64,000 bases of DNA from Streptomyces sp. NBC_00237 (GCF_026342435.1 NZ_JAPEMT010000001.1:2164501-2228500), one strand, 5' to 3'; positions 1-9,010 are shown, numbered from the stretch's first letter. Made by a program: numbers and translations. Notes: generated by a model not told the origin, from the sequence alone.

Positions 1-80
1 AATGGAGACAGGGCCCGTACTGTGGGGTCTGTTGGAGTGGCCAGGAGCCGGAGTCCGTCAGAAGGGGGCGCGCGAAGCCC

Positions 81-878
81 ATGAGCGGTGTCATGAAGCG
101 TATGGGGATGATCTTCCGCGCGAAGGCGAATCAGGCCCTTGACCGGGCCGAAGACCCGCGGGAGACGCTGGATTACTCGTACCAGAAGCAGCTTGAACTG
201 CTCCAGAAGGTACGCAGGGGAGTCGCGGACGTCGCGACGTCGCGCAAGCGCCTCGAACTCCAGCTGAACACGTTGCAGATCAACTCCTCCAAGCTGGAGG
301 ACCAGGGCCGCAAGGCGCTCGCGCTCGGCCGTGAGGACCTCGCCCGCGAGGCCCTGTCGCGCCGTGCCGCGTTGCAGCAGCAGGTCTCCGACCTGGAGGT
401 GCAGCACCAGACCCTCCAGGGCGAGGAGGAGAAGCTGACGCTGGCGGCGCAGCGCCTCCAGGCCAAGGTCGACGCCTTCCGCACGAAGAAGGAGACCATC
501 AAGGCCACCTATACGGCGGCCCAGGCACAGACCCGGATCGCTGAGTCCTTCTCCGGCATCTCCGAGGAGATGAGCGACGTCGGCGTCGCGATCCAGCGTG
601 CCGAGGACAAGACCGCACAGCTCCAGGCCCGTGCGGGCGCCATCGACGAACTGCTCGCCTCGGGCGCGCTGGACGACCAGTCCGGCCTCGCCAAGGACGA
701 TATCCAGGCCGAGCTGGACCGCCTCTCCGGCGGTACGGACGTCGAGCTGGAGCTCCAGCGGATGAAGCAGGAGCTGGCTGGCGGGCCGTCGCAGCAGGCC
801 ATCGAGGGCGGCCAGGGCGGCTCCCAGCAGGGCCACCAGGTCCAGGACCAGTCCCGCCCCCGCTTCGACAAGCAGTAG
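81..878 (+). CDS. pspA: PspA/IM30 family phage shock protein
   Basis: The 265-residue product is a PspA/IM30 (ESCRT-III-like) protein, a peripheral protein that assembles on the inner face of the membrane and protects it under envelope stress. It opens with the family's amphipathic N-terminal helix (residues about 1-25, RMGMIFRAKANQALDRAEDP) and continues as one long alpha-helical coiled coil to about residue 225. A Gln/Gly-rich tail of about 35 residues follows, a common Streptomyces extension beyond the roughly 220 residues of E. coli PspA. The start is set by the conserved MSGVMKRMGM beginning; a purine-rich AGAAGGGGG lies upstream. A small PspA-associated gene follows after 27 bases, then a two-component system, so a stress-response role is likely. 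No PspF, PspB or PspC is present. Confidence 0.95.
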   Translation: MSGVMKRMGMIFRAKANQALDRAEDPRETLDYSYQKQLELLQKVRRGVADVATSRKRLELQLNTLQINSSKLEDQGRKALALGREDLAREALSRRAALQQQVSDLEVQHQTLQGEEEKLTLAAQRLQAKVDAFRTKKETIKATYTAAQAQTRIAESFSGISEEMSDVGVAIQRAEDKTAQLQARAGAIDELLASGALDDQSGLAKDDIQAELDRLSGGTDVELELQRMKQELAGGPSQQAIEGGQGGSQQGHQVQDQSRPRFDKQ

Positions 879-905
879 CCAGGAGCAGGTGAACGGAGGA
901 GCGTC

Positions 906-1184
906 ATGATCGTACGGATCATGGGCGAGGGCCAGCTCGACCTGGCCGACAGCCACTTCGTCGAGCTCAACAAGCTCGACGACGAACTGCTGGCCGAGAT
1001 GGAGAACGGGGACGGGCCCGGCTTCCGGCACACGCTGGAAGCCCTCCTGGAAGCCGTCCGCACCCTGGGTTCACCTCTCCCGGACGACTCCCTCGAACCC
1101 TCCGAGCTGATCCTTCCGGCGCCGGACTCCACGCTGGAGGAAGTCCGCGCCCTCCTCACCGAAGACGGCCTCATCCCCGGCTGA
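906..1184 (+). CDS. PspA-associated protein PspAA
   Basis: This small acidic protein of 92 residues matches the PspAA family, found next to pspA in actinobacteria and archaea. It starts MIVRIMGEGQ and contains the typical strand-rich core with an L-D-D-E-L-L-A-E-M segment. GGAGGAGC lies six bases before the ATG, and only 27 bases separate it from pspA, so the two genes very probably form one operon. The biochemical role is unknown; it is thought to act with PspA. No membrane segment or signal peptide is visible. Confidence 0.85.
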   Translation: MIVRIMGEGQLDLADSHFVELNKLDDELLAEMENGDGPGFRHTLEALLEAVRTLGSPLPDDSLEPSELILPAPDSTLEEVRALLTEDGLIPG

Positions 1185-1857
1185 CCCCTCTCCCTCCCAC
1201 TCCACCCGAGCCCCCGCCACCCCCGGTGCCGGGGGCTCCGCCGCCCCCAACCCCCCGGTGCTGGGGGCTCCGCCACCCCCAACCCCCTCGGGCGGCGCGA
1301 TCACCTCTCAGCCCCCGCCCCGCCCAGCTCCCTCGGGCTCCGCCCCGCCTCGCCCTCTTGGGCGCCGCTTCCGCCTAGCCTCCTTGGGCTCCGCCCTCCG
1401 CTTCCCTCGCCCCCTTGGGCGGCGGGGCCGCCCCCCGGGGGCGGAACGGGCGGGCAAGGGGGCGGCCCCTCTCGCTCCGGGCCCACCCCGGAGCGCCCCC
1501 GGCCCGCCCCGGTACCGCCCGCACCCCGCAAGGGGCCCGCCCCGGTGCCGCCCGCCTTTACCTCCGCCATCAGGTGCGCCGCACCCCGGTGCGCCTGCGG
1601 CGGGCCGCCCCTCCCCGCCCCTCCCCGCCCCTTCACCTAAAGCGCTCGCCGCGCGGCTGTCCCGGACACGTGCGGGCGCGTCGTGGCTGGCCGCGCAGTT
1701 CCCCGCGCCCCTAAAGGGGCACGTCGCACCCGGCCCCCGCGAAGCCGGGAGCGCACGCGCGGCCGAGCCGCACAGTGACACAGCCCCGCACCCGCGGGGG
1801 CGGAGCCGCACAACGACACAGCCCCGCGTCCCCGCAAGGGGCCCGTACCGTAGAGCC
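1185..1857. other. Low-complexity GC-rich intergenic region with Streptomyces-type repeats
   Basis: I see no convincing gene in these 673 bases. The first part is a series of degenerate copies built on GGGGGCTCCGCC and CCCCCAACCCCC, a kind of filler common between Streptomyces genes. Around 1690-1718 lies GCGCAGTTCCCCGCGCCCCT followed by AAAGGGGC, which matches a sequence I know as highly repeated in Streptomyces genomes and which can fold as a small hairpin. At 1765-1789 and 1803-1827 a 25-base unit starting GAGCCGCACA occurs twice with two mismatches. Open frames that cross this stretch are proline, alanine and arginine runs with no domain character. The promoter for the downstream kinase must lie near the 3' end, but I cannot point to it. 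Confidence 0.7.
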
Positions 1858-3123
1858 ATGCCGCCCAGCCCCCGCCTCACCCGCCCCCGCACCTGGCTGC
1901 GCGCCCACCCCCTCGCCTTCGACGCCGCCCTGGCAGCCGTCGTCCTCGCAGCCATGATCATCGGCTCGTTCGCCGACCCCCACGACGGCATGCACGGTCC
2001 CTCCTTCGGCACCCGCACCCCCGACGTCCGAGGCGTCGTCCTCATGGTGTTGGCCGCCCTCGCCCTCGCGTTCCGCCGCCGCAGCCCCCTCCCCGTGCTG
2101 GCGATCACGACCATCCTCACCGTCACCGCCCTCATCGCCGCGCCCGACGGCCCGCGCGCCCCCGTCGCCATGAGCGCGGTCGTCGCGCTCTACACGGTCG
2201 CCGCCCGCACCGACCGCCCCACCACCTGGCGCATCGGCCTGCTCACCATGGTCGTCCTGACCGGTGCGGCCATGCTGACCAGCGACGGCCCCTGGTACGC
2301 GCAGGAGAACCTGGGACTCCTCGCCTGGACCGGCATCGGAGCGAGCGCCGGCGACGCGGTCCGGTCGAGGCGCGCCTTCATCGACGCCATCCGCGAGCGC
2401 GCCGAGCGCGCCGAACGGACCCGCGAGGAGGAGGCCCGCCGCCGCGTCGCCGAGGAGCGGCTGCGCATCGCCCGCGACCTGCACGACGTGGTCGCGCACC
2501 ACATCGCCCTCGTCAACGTCCAGGCGGGCGTGGCGGCCCACGTCATGGACAAGCGCCCCGACCAGGCCAAGGAGGCCCTCGCGCACGTCCGCGAGGCCAG
2601 CCGCTCCGCCCTGGGCGAGCTCCGCGCCACCGTCGGCCTGCTCCGCCAGTCCGGCGACCCCTCGGCCCCCACCGAACCCGCCCCCGGCCTGGCCGTCCTC
2701 GAAGGGCTCCTCGACACCTTCCGCAACGCCGGGCTCCCGGTCGCCCTCGCCCGCACCGACGACCAGGAACTCGCCGCCTCCGTCGACCTGGCCGCGTACC
2801 GGATCGTCCAAGAGGCCCTCACCAACGTCCGCAAACACGCGGGCCCGGACGCGAAGGCCGAGGTCAGCGTCGTACGGGTGGGCCACACGGTGGAGGTGAC
2901 CGTCCTCGACAACGGGACCCAGAACCCGCCCCCCGAGGACAGCGGAGGCCACGGCCTCATCGGCATGCGCGAGCGCGTCACCGCCCTCGGCGGCACCCTC
3001 ACCGCGGGCCCCCGCCACGGAGGCGGCTTCCGCGTGCATGCGATCCTGCCCGTCACAGCCGGTACCAAGGCCACCGCACAGGCCCGCCCGCAGCAGCCCG
3101 GCCCGGGGGAGAAGAACACATGA
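1858..3123 (+). CDS. Sensor histidine kinase, NarL/LiaS-type (HisKA_3)
   Basis: This membrane sensor kinase has 421 residues. The first 180 or so residues carry about five or six hydrophobic segments, then a short Arg/Glu-rich coiled linker leads to the HisKA_3 dimerisation domain. The phospho-acceptor is His209 in RIARDLHDVVAHH. The ATP-binding domain shows the N box EALTNVRKHAG and a degenerate G box ending GGHGLIGMRERV. The open frame runs far upstream through low-complexity sequence, so I chose the ATG at MPPSPRLTRP, where normal hydrophobic coding begins. Its stop overlaps the next gene as ATGA, so it is translationally coupled to its response regulator. Proximity to pspA suggests envelope-stress sensing, which is inference. 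Confidence 0.9.
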   Translation: MPPSPRLTRPRTWLRAHPLAFDAALAAVVLAAMIIGSFADPHDGMHGPSFGTRTPDVRGVVLMVLAALALAFRRRSPLPVLAITTILTVTALIAAPDGPRAPVAMSAVVALYTVAARTDRPTTWRIGLLTMVVLTGAAMLTSDGPWYAQENLGLLAWTGIGASAGDAVRSRRAFIDAIRERAERAERTREEEARRRVAEERLRIARDLHDVVAHHIALVNVQAGVAAHVMDKRPDQAKEALAHVREASRSALGELRATVGLLRQSGDPSAPTEPAPGLAVLEGLLDTFRNAGLPVALARTDDQELAASVDLAAYRIVQEALTNVRKHAGPDAKAEVSVVRVGHTVEVTVLDNGTQNPPPEDSGGHGLIGMRERVTALGGTLTAGPRHGGGFRVHAILPVTAGTKATAQARPQQPGPGEKNT

Positions 3124-3833
3124 GCACGACGCCCGAGTCCCTGCCGCCCATCAAGGTCCTCCTCGCCGACGACCAGGCCCTCCTGCGCAGCGCCTTTCGC
3201 GTACTCGTCGACTCCGAGCCCGACATGGAGGTCGTCGGTGAGGCGGCCGACGGGGCGCAGGCCCTGGAGCTGACCCGGCTGCACCGCCCCGACGTCGTCC
3301 TCATGGACATCCGGATGCCCGGCACCGACGGCCTGACCGCCACCCGCGAGATCGGCGCCGACCCCGAACTCGCCGCCGTGCACGTCGTGATGCTCACGAC
3401 CTTCGAGGTCGACGAGTACGTCGTGGAGTCGATCAGGGCAGGGGCTTCCGGCTTCCTCGGGAAGGGGGCCGAGCCGGACGAGCTGCTGAACGCCATCCGG
3501 ATCGCGGCAGGGGGCGAGGCCCTGCTGTCGCCCGCCGCGACCAAAGGGCTGATCGCCACCTTCCTCAAGCAGGGGGAGGCCCCGGGCCCGCGGCCCACCG
3601 CCGACGGCACGCACGCCGTCCGCCTCGCCACCCTCACCGTCCGCGAGCGCGAGGTCCTCGTGCACGTCGGCGGCGGCAACTCCAACGACGAGATCGCCGA
3701 ACTCCTCGTCGTCAGCCCCCTCACCGTCAAGACCCACGTCAACCGCGCCATGGCCAAGCTCGGGGCCCGCGACCGGGCACAACTCGTGGTGTTCGCGTAC
3801 GAATCCGGACTGGTCCGCCCCCGGACGGAGTGA
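3120..3833 (+). CDS. LuxR/NarL-family response regulator
   Basis: This 237-residue regulator pairs a receiver domain (about residues 12-130) with a C-terminal LuxR-type helix-turn-helix (about 168-235). The phospho-acceptor is Asp63 in VVLMDIRMPG, the acidic pair sits in LLADDQALL, and the conserved Lys lies in FLGKGAEPDEL. The DNA-binding end contains LTVREREVLVHVGGG and the recognition-helix region SPLTVKTHVNRAMAKL. It overlaps the kinase by four bases (ATGA), so the two are an operon. Two abutting 10-bp palindromes lie about 40 bases after its stop and could be a target for it or another regulator before the RND gene. Confidence 0.95.
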   Translation: MSTTPESLPPIKVLLADDQALLRSAFRVLVDSEPDMEVVGEAADGAQALELTRLHRPDVVLMDIRMPGTDGLTATREIGADPELAAVHVVMLTTFEVDEYVVESIRAGASGFLGKGAEPDELLNAIRIAAGGEALLSPAATKGLIATFLKQGEAPGPRPTADGTHAVRLATLTVREREVLVHVGGGNSNDEIAELLVVSPLTVKTHVNRAMAKLGARDRAQLVVFAYESGLVRPRTE

Positions 3834-3873
3834 GCGGACTACTCCCGAGGCGTACGCCCCTGGGTGGAGTGGC

Positions 3874-3893
3874 GGAGTGCTCCGGAGTACTCC
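3874..3893. promoter_or_regulatory. Two abutting 10-bp palindromes, candidate operator
   Basis: GGAGTGCTCC is followed at once by GGAGTACTCC. They lie 180 bases before the RND exporter gene. Two perfect adjoining palindromes of almost identical sequence suggest a protein-binding site, possibly for the neighbouring response regulator; they could also be a weak hairpin. Confidence 0.35.
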
Positions 3894-4072
3894 ATGCGCG
3901 GTACTGGCCCGGCGAGAAAGGGACCTGGGAGCGAGGAAGAGGGCCTCGCGGATGGCCGATCGTATGAAAGGACCACCGTGACCCCCGCTTCCGCCTGCTG
4001 CCACACGGGCCCGCGGACCGGCGTCCACCTGCCACGCTCGCCCTTGAAGTGCCACGGAAGTGAGACCCACCC

Positions 4073-7000
4073 ATGTCCTGGCTGTCCAGGTTCAGCCTCG
4101 CCCAACGGGCCTTGATCGGGCTGATATCGATCGTCGCGATCGTGTTCGGCGCGATCGCGATTCCGCAGCTCAAGCAGCAACTGCTGCCCACCATTGAGCT
4201 CCCGATGGTGTCCGTGATCGCCCCGTACCAGGGCGCTTCCCCGGACGTGGTCGAAAAGCAGGTCGTCGAACCGCTGGAGAACTCCCTCAAGGCCGTCGAC
4301 GGCATCGAGTCCGTGACCTCCACGGCCAGCGAGGGCTCCGCCGTCATCATGGCGACCTTCGACTACGGCGACGAGGGCTCCAAGCAGCTCGTCGCCGACG
4401 TCCAGCAGGCCGTCAACCGGTCCCGGGCGGTGCTCCCCAAGGACGTCGACCCGCAGGTCGTCGCCGGTTCCACCGACGACCTGCCGACCGTCACCCTCGC
4501 CGTGACCTCGGACAAGGACCAGCAGGCGCTCGCCGACCAGCTGGACCGCACCGTCGTCCCGGCCCTCCAGAACATCGACGGCGTCAGCCAGGTCACTGTC
4601 GACGGCGTCCAGGAACTCCAGGTCGCCGTCACCCCCGACGACGCGAAGCTGGCGGGTGCCGGGCTCACCGCGATGACGCTGAGCCAGGCCCTCCAGCAGG
4701 CGGGCGTCACCGTCCCGGCCGGTGCGTTCACCGAGGACGGCACGTCCCGTACGGTCCAGGTCGGCGGCAGCCTCACCTCGCTGAAGCAGATCGAGGACCT
4801 GCGGATCAGCGGCCAGGCCGTCCCCGGTCAGACCCCGCCCAAGCCCGTACGCCTCGGTGACGTCGCCAAGGTCGAGGAGAAGCCCGCCGCGGCCACCGCC
4901 CTGACCCGCACCAACGGCAAGCCCAGTCTGTCGGTCTCGGTGACGATGGACCAGGACGGCAGCGCGGTCGCGATCTCCGACGCGGTCAAGGAGAAGCTGC
5001 CCGAGCTGCGCGACGGCCTCGGCTCCGGCGCGACCCTGACCACCGTCTTCGACCAGGGCCCTTCCGTCTCCAAGTCGATCTCGGGACTCACCACCGAGGG
5101 CGCGCTCGGACTCGCCTTCGCGGTCGTCATCATCCTGGTCTTCCTGGCGTCGATCCGCTCGACGCTGGTCACCGCGATCTCCATCCCGCTGTCGGTCGTC
5201 CTCGCGCTGATCGTGCTGTGGACGCGGGACCTGTCCCTCAACGTCCTCACCCTCGGCGCGCTGACCATCGCGATCGGCCGCGTCGTCGACGACTCGATCG
5301 TCGTCCTGGAGAACATCAAGCGGCACCTGTCGTACGGCGAGGAGCGCTACCAGGCCATCACCACCGCCGTGAAGGAGGTCGCGGGCGCGGTCACCTCGTC
5401 CACGCTCACCACGGTCGCGGTGTTCCTGCCGATCGGTCTCGTCGGCGGCATGGTCGGCCAGCTCTTCGGGTCCTTCTCGATCACCGTCACGGCCGCGCTG
5501 CTGGCCTCGCTGCTGGTCTCGCTCACCGTGGTGCCGGTCTTCTCGTACTGGTTCCTGCGCGCCCCGAAGGGCTCCGAGGGCGTCGATCCGGAGGAACTGC
5601 GCCGCAGGGCCGAGGAGAAGGAGAACAACAGCCGCCTGACGCGGATGTACGTTCCCGTGCTCCGCTTCGCCACCAAGCGCCGCCTCGTCAGCCTGGCCAT
5701 CGCCCTCGTGGTCCTGGTCGGCACCTTCGCGATGGCCCCGCTGCTGAAGACCAACTTCTTCGACCAGGGCGACCAGGACACCCTCGCGCTCACCCAGAAG
5801 CTGAAGCCCGGCACCAGCCTGGATGCCTCCAACGAGGCGGCCCTCAAGGTCGAGAAGGTCATCGACTCCGTCGACAAGGTGAAGGACTACCAGGTCACCG
5901 TCGGCTCCTCCGGCATGATGGCGGCCTTCGGCGGCGGCTCCGGCACCAACCGGGCCTCCTACCAGCTCACCCTGAAGAGCGCCGAGGACACCGAGGCGGT
6001 CACCAAGGAGCTGGAGAGCAAGCTCGCCGCCCTCCAGGGCGCGGGCGACACCAAGGTCGGCTCGGGCGGCGGCGGCTTCGGCGGCCAGGACCTGAGCGTC
6101 GTCGTCAAGGCGGCCGACGCGGACACCCTCGCGAAGGCTTCCGAGCAGGTGAGCAAGGCCGTCACCGGTCTGAAGGACGTCACCGACGTTCAGAGCGACC
6201 TGGCCCAGTCGGTGCCGCGCATCTCCGTCAAGGGCACCCCGAAGGCCGCCGAGGCGGGCTTCAACGACGCGGCGCTGGGCGCGGTCGTCGCGCAGGCCGT
6301 CCGGGGCACTCCCTCCGGCAAGGCCATGCTGGACAGCACCGAGCGCGACATCGTCATCAAGGCCGAGAAGCCCGCGACGACGATGGACGAGCTGAAGAAG
6401 CTGCCGCTGGGCCCCGGCGTCACCCTCGGGAAGATCGCCGACGTCAAGCTCGTCGGCGGCCCGGTCTCGATGACCCGCATCGACGGCGCCCGCTCCGCGA
6501 CCGTCACCGCCAAGCCGGTCGGCGACAACACGGGTGCGGTCACCGCCGCCCTGACCAAGAAGATCGACGAGATCAAGAAGGAACTGCCGCAGGGGGCGAG
6601 CGTCTCGATCGGCGGGGTCTCCTCCGACATGGACGACACCTTCGGCAAGCTGTTCCTGGCCATGCTGGCGGCCGTCGCGATCGTCTTCCTGCTGCTGGTG
6701 GCGACCTTCAAGTCGCTGATCCAGCCGCTGATCCTGCTGGTCTCCATCCCGTTCGCCGCCACCGGCGCGATCGGCCTGCTGCTCGCCACCGGCACCCCGA
6801 TGGGCGTCCCGGCGATGATCGGCATGCTGATGCTCATCGGCATCGTGGTCACCAACGCGATCGTGCTGATCGACCTGATCAACCAGTACCGGGCGCAGGG
6901 CCTGGGCGTCGTCGAAGCGGTCGTCGAGGGCGGCCGTCACCGGCTGCGCCCGATCCTGATGACCGCACTGGCGACGATCTTCGCGCTGCTGCCGATGGCC

Positions 7001-7237
7001 CTGGGCATCACCGGGGAAGGCGGCTTCATCTCCAAGCCGCTCGCCATCGTGGTGATCGGCGGTCTGATCACCTCGACCCTGCTGACGCTCCTCCTGGTCC
7101 CGACCCTCTACGCCATGGTGGAGCTCCGCAAGGAGCGCCGTGCGGCGAAGAAGGCGGCCAAGCGGGGCAACGGGCCGAAGGGCCCGGACGCGGGCACCGA
7201 GGCGAAGGGCGACGACCGCGAGCCGGTCACCGTCTGA
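4073..7237 (+). CDS. RND-family efflux transporter (AcrB/SwrC-like)
   Basis: At 1054 residues this is a full-length hydrophobe/amphiphile efflux type RND pump of the inner membrane, which exports small molecules by proton exchange. One membrane helix opens the protein (residues about 13-30), a porter domain follows, then a block of five to six helices around 335-510. A second porter domain (about 560-860) and a final helix block (about 860-1025) complete the usual duplicated plan. The paired aspartates of helix 4 are present in GRVVDDSIVVLENI. The helix-10 lysine of AcrB is replaced by Thr in IVVTNAIVLIDLI, as I recall for Gram-positive homologues. The tail is Lys-rich. No fusion protein or outer-membrane factor is nearby, which fits a Gram-positive pump. 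Confidence 0.93.
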   Translation: MSWLSRFSLAQRALIGLISIVAIVFGAIAIPQLKQQLLPTIELPMVSVIAPYQGASPDVVEKQVVEPLENSLKAVDGIESVTSTASEGSAVIMATFDYGDEGSKQLVADVQQAVNRSRAVLPKDVDPQVVAGSTDDLPTVTLAVTSDKDQQALADQLDRTVVPALQNIDGVSQVTVDGVQELQVAVTPDDAKLAGAGLTAMTLSQALQQAGVTVPAGAFTEDGTSRTVQVGGSLTSLKQIEDLRISGQAVPGQTPPKPVRLGDVAKVEEKPAAATALTRTNGKPSLSVSVTMDQDGSAVAISDAVKEKLPELRDGLGSGATLTTVFDQGPSVSKSISGLTTEGALGLAFAVVIILVFLASIRSTLVTAISIPLSVVLALIVLWTRDLSLNVLTLGALTIAIGRVVDDSIVVLENIKRHLSYGEERYQAITTAVKEVAGAVTSSTLTTVAVFLPIGLVGGMVGQLFGSFSITVTAALLASLLVSLTVVPVFSYWFLRAPKGSEGVDPEELRRRAEEKENNSRLTRMYVPVLRFATKRRLVSLAIALVVLVGTFAMAPLLKTNFFDQGDQDTLALTQKLKPGTSLDASNEAALKVEKVIDSVDKVKDYQVTVGSSGMMAAFGGGSGTNRASYQLTLKSAEDTEAVTKELESKLAALQGAGDTKVGSGGGGFGGQDLSVVVKAADADTLAKASEQVSKAVTGLKDVTDVQSDLAQSVPRISVKGTPKAAEAGFNDAALGAVVAQAVRGTPSGKAMLDSTERDIVIKAEKPATTMDELKKLPLGPGVTLGKIADVKLVGGPVSMTRIDGARSATVTAKPVGDNTGAVTAALTKKIDEIKKELPQGASVSIGGVSSDMDDTFGKLFLAMLAAVAIVFLLLVATFKSLIQPLILLVSIPFAATGAIGLLLATGTPMGVPAMIGMLMLIGIVVTNAIVLIDLINQYRAQGLGVVEAVVEGGRHRLRPILMTALATIFALLPMALGITGEGGFISKPLAIVVIGGLITSTLLTLLLVPTLYAMVELRKERRAAKKAAKRGNGPKGPDAGTEAKGDDREPVTV

Positions 7238-7280
7238 TCCCCGCCTGACAAGTGAGCCCTGACAAGTGAGTCCTGAAATG

Positions 7281-7319
7281 TGAGTAAGGGGCGCCCTCCG
7301 GGAGGGCGCCCCTTACTCA
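7281..7319. terminator. Long GC-rich hairpin between convergent genes
   Basis: A perfect 19-bp inverted repeat (arms beginning TGAGTAAGGGG and ending CCCCTTACTCA) with a one-base centre separates the RND gene from the convergent YciI-like gene. It should work in both directions. Just before it, CCTGACAAGTGAG occurs twice in tandem at 7244-7256 and 7258-7270. Confidence 0.85.
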
Positions 7320-7333
7320 TGCTCACGTGACCG

Positions 7334-7723
7334 TCAGACCGTCGGGTCCTCCGGGATCGCGTGCACCTCGACCGGGTCGTTCCCCGGCTTGCCGCCGGGG
7401 CCGGGACAGGCGGAGGCGCGTGCGGCGATCTCGTACGCGCGCTCCTCGCTCTTCACGTCCACGACCCAGTACCCCGCGAGGATCGGGCCCTTGACCGCGG
7501 GCCCGTCGGTGACCTGCGGTTTCCCGTCCGCACCCGCCCGTACCGTCTTGGCCAGGCCGGGCCCGCCGAGCCCGCGCGCCTCGACCATCTCACCGGCCGA
7601 GGTCAGCTCGTTGTTGAGGGCTTCCATGTGGGCGAACATCGCCTGCATGTCTTCCTGCCCGTAGGACGACATGACGCTGTCCCAGTCGGCGGAGTTCACG
7701 TTCATCTGGATCATGTACAGCAT
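7334..7723 (-). CDS. YciI/DGPF-domain family protein
   Basis: This 129-residue protein belongs to the YCII-related (DGPF) family of small alpha/beta ferredoxin-like proteins. The family signature appears as VTDGPAVKGPILAGYWVVDV (positions about 75-95), followed by the usual E-x-A-x-x-I-A-A-R-A helix. Function is not established; members often sit beside ECF sigma factors, but none is here. AAGGAG stands ten bases before the ATG. It converges with the RND gene, separated by a strong hairpin. It probably forms a separate unit, since nadA, read in the same direction, ends 87 bases upstream. Confidence 0.85.
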   Translation of the reverse strand: MLYMIQMNVNSADWDSVMSSYGQEDMQAMFAHMEALNNELTSAGEMVEARGLGGPGLAKTVRAGADGKPQVTDGPAVKGPILAGYWVVDVKSEERAYEIAARASACPGPGGKPGNDPVEVHAIPEDPTV

Positions 7724-7810
7724 CTGCCTGCGCTCCTTGTGCCGAGTCGTTTCTTTCCGTGCTGAAGGGTGGACTGCCGCCTCCAGCGAAACTCATCGGT
7801 CCCCGGTGCG

Positions 7811-9010
7811 CTACGGGAGCGCCAGCATCCGCTCCAGCGCCAGCTTCGCGAAGCTCTCCGTCTCCCGGTCGACCTCGATCTGGTTGACCAGTGCGCCCTC
7901 TGCCAGGGACTCCAGGGTCCACACCAGGTGCGGGAGGTCGATGCGGTTCATCGTCGAGCAGAAGCAGACCGTCTTGTCGAGGAAGACGACCTCCTTGTCC
8001 GGGTGCGCGTTCGCGAGCCGCCGTACGAGATTCAGCTCGGTCCCGATCGCCCACTTCGAACCGGCCGGGGCCGCGTCCAGGGCCTTGATGATGTACTCGG
8101 TCGAGCCGACCTCGTCCGCCGCCGCGACGACCTCGTGCTTGCACTCGGGGTGCACCAGGACCCGTACGCCCGGAATCCGGGCCCGTACGTCCTCGACCGA
8201 CTCCAGCGAGAACCGGCCGTGCACCGAGCAGTGCCCGCGCCACAGGATCATCTTGGCGTCGCGCAGCTGCTCGACGGTGAGCCCGCCGTTCGGCTTGTGC
8301 GGGTTGTAGAGCACGCAGTCGTCCAGCGACATCCCCATGTCCCGTACGGCGGTGTTGCGCCCCAGGTGCTGGTCGGGGAGGAAGAGCACCTTGGTTTGCC
8401 CGGGCTCCCCCTGCTCGAAGGCCCAGTCCAGCGCCCTCTTCGCGTTGGACGAGGTGCAGATGGTGCCGCCGTGCTTGCCGGTGAACGCCTTGATGTCGGC
8501 GGAGGAGTTCATGTACGAGACGGGCACGACGGTGTCCGCGAGGCCCGCGTCCGTGATCACGTCCCAGCACTCCGCGACCTGCTCGGCGGTGGCCATGTCG
8601 GCCATCGAGCAGCCCGCCGCCAGGTCCGGCAGCACGACCTTCTGGTCGTCGGAGGTGAGGATGTCGGCCGACTCGGCCATGAAGTGCACGCCGCAGAAGA
8701 CGATGTACTCGGCCTCCGGCTTGTTGGCGGCGTCGCGCGCGAGCTTGAAGGAGTCACCGGTCACGTCCGCGAACTGGATGACCTCGTCGCGCTGGTAGTG
8801 GTGGCCGAGGACGAAGACCTTGTCCCCGAGCTTCTCCTTGGCCGCGCGGGCGCGCTCCACCAGGTCCGGGTCGGACGGGGACGGCAGGTCGCCGGGGCAC
8901 TCGACGCCGCGCTCGCTCCTGGGGTCGGCCTCGCGGCCGAGCAGCAGCAGGGCGAGGGGAGAGGGCTGGACGTCGAGCTCGACGGCCTGGCGGGGCTGGG
9001 CGGTGGTCAC
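7811..9010 (-). CDS. nadA: Quinolinate synthase NadA
   Basis: NadA condenses iminoaspartate with dihydroxyacetone phosphate to make quinolinate, the second step of de novo NAD synthesis, and carries an oxygen-sensitive 4Fe-4S cluster. The three cysteine ligands are seen in VFCGVHFMAE, RGHCSVHGRF and KTVCFCSTMN. Further hallmarks are VLGHHYQRDEVI near residue 65 and the ADILTSDDQ segment. At 399 residues it is of the long type. I chose the GTG giving VTTAQPRQAVEL because AAAGGG lies nine bases upstream; a GTG nine bases further out is possible. nadB and nadC are not adjacent. It is divergent from the Fe-S carrier gene erpA, which suits an Fe-S enzyme. Confidence 0.96.
   Translation of the reverse strand: MTTAQPRQAVELDVQPSPLALLLLGREADPRSERGVECPGDLPSPSDPDLVERARAAKEKLGDKVFVLGHHYQRDEVIQFADVTGDSFKLARDAANKPEAEYIVFCGVHFMAESADILTSDDQKVVLPDLAAGCSMADMATAEQVAECWDVITDAGLADTVVPVSYMNSSADIKAFTGKHGGTICTSSNAKRALDWAFEQGEPGQTKVLFLPDQHLGRNTAVRDMGMSLDDCVLYNPHKPNGGLTVEQLRDAKMILWRGHCSVHGRFSLESVEDVRARIPGVRVLVHPECKHEVVAAADEVGSTEYIIKALDAAPAGSKWAIGTELNLVRRLANAHPDKEVVFLDKTVCFCSTMNRIDLPHLVWTLESLAEGALVNQIEVDRETESFAKLALERMLALP

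Noticed and set aside
1258..1857. Upstream extension of the kinase frame by 200 codons
   Set aside because: It is a Pro/Ala/Arg low-complexity run through repeat DNA with no ribosome site; normal coding begins at the ATG at 1858.
3839..6940. Long antisense frame of over 1000 codons opposite the RND gene
   Set aside because: It is the usual high-GC shadow (Asp/Gly/Arg/His-rich, no domains) of a clearly recognised gene on the other strand.
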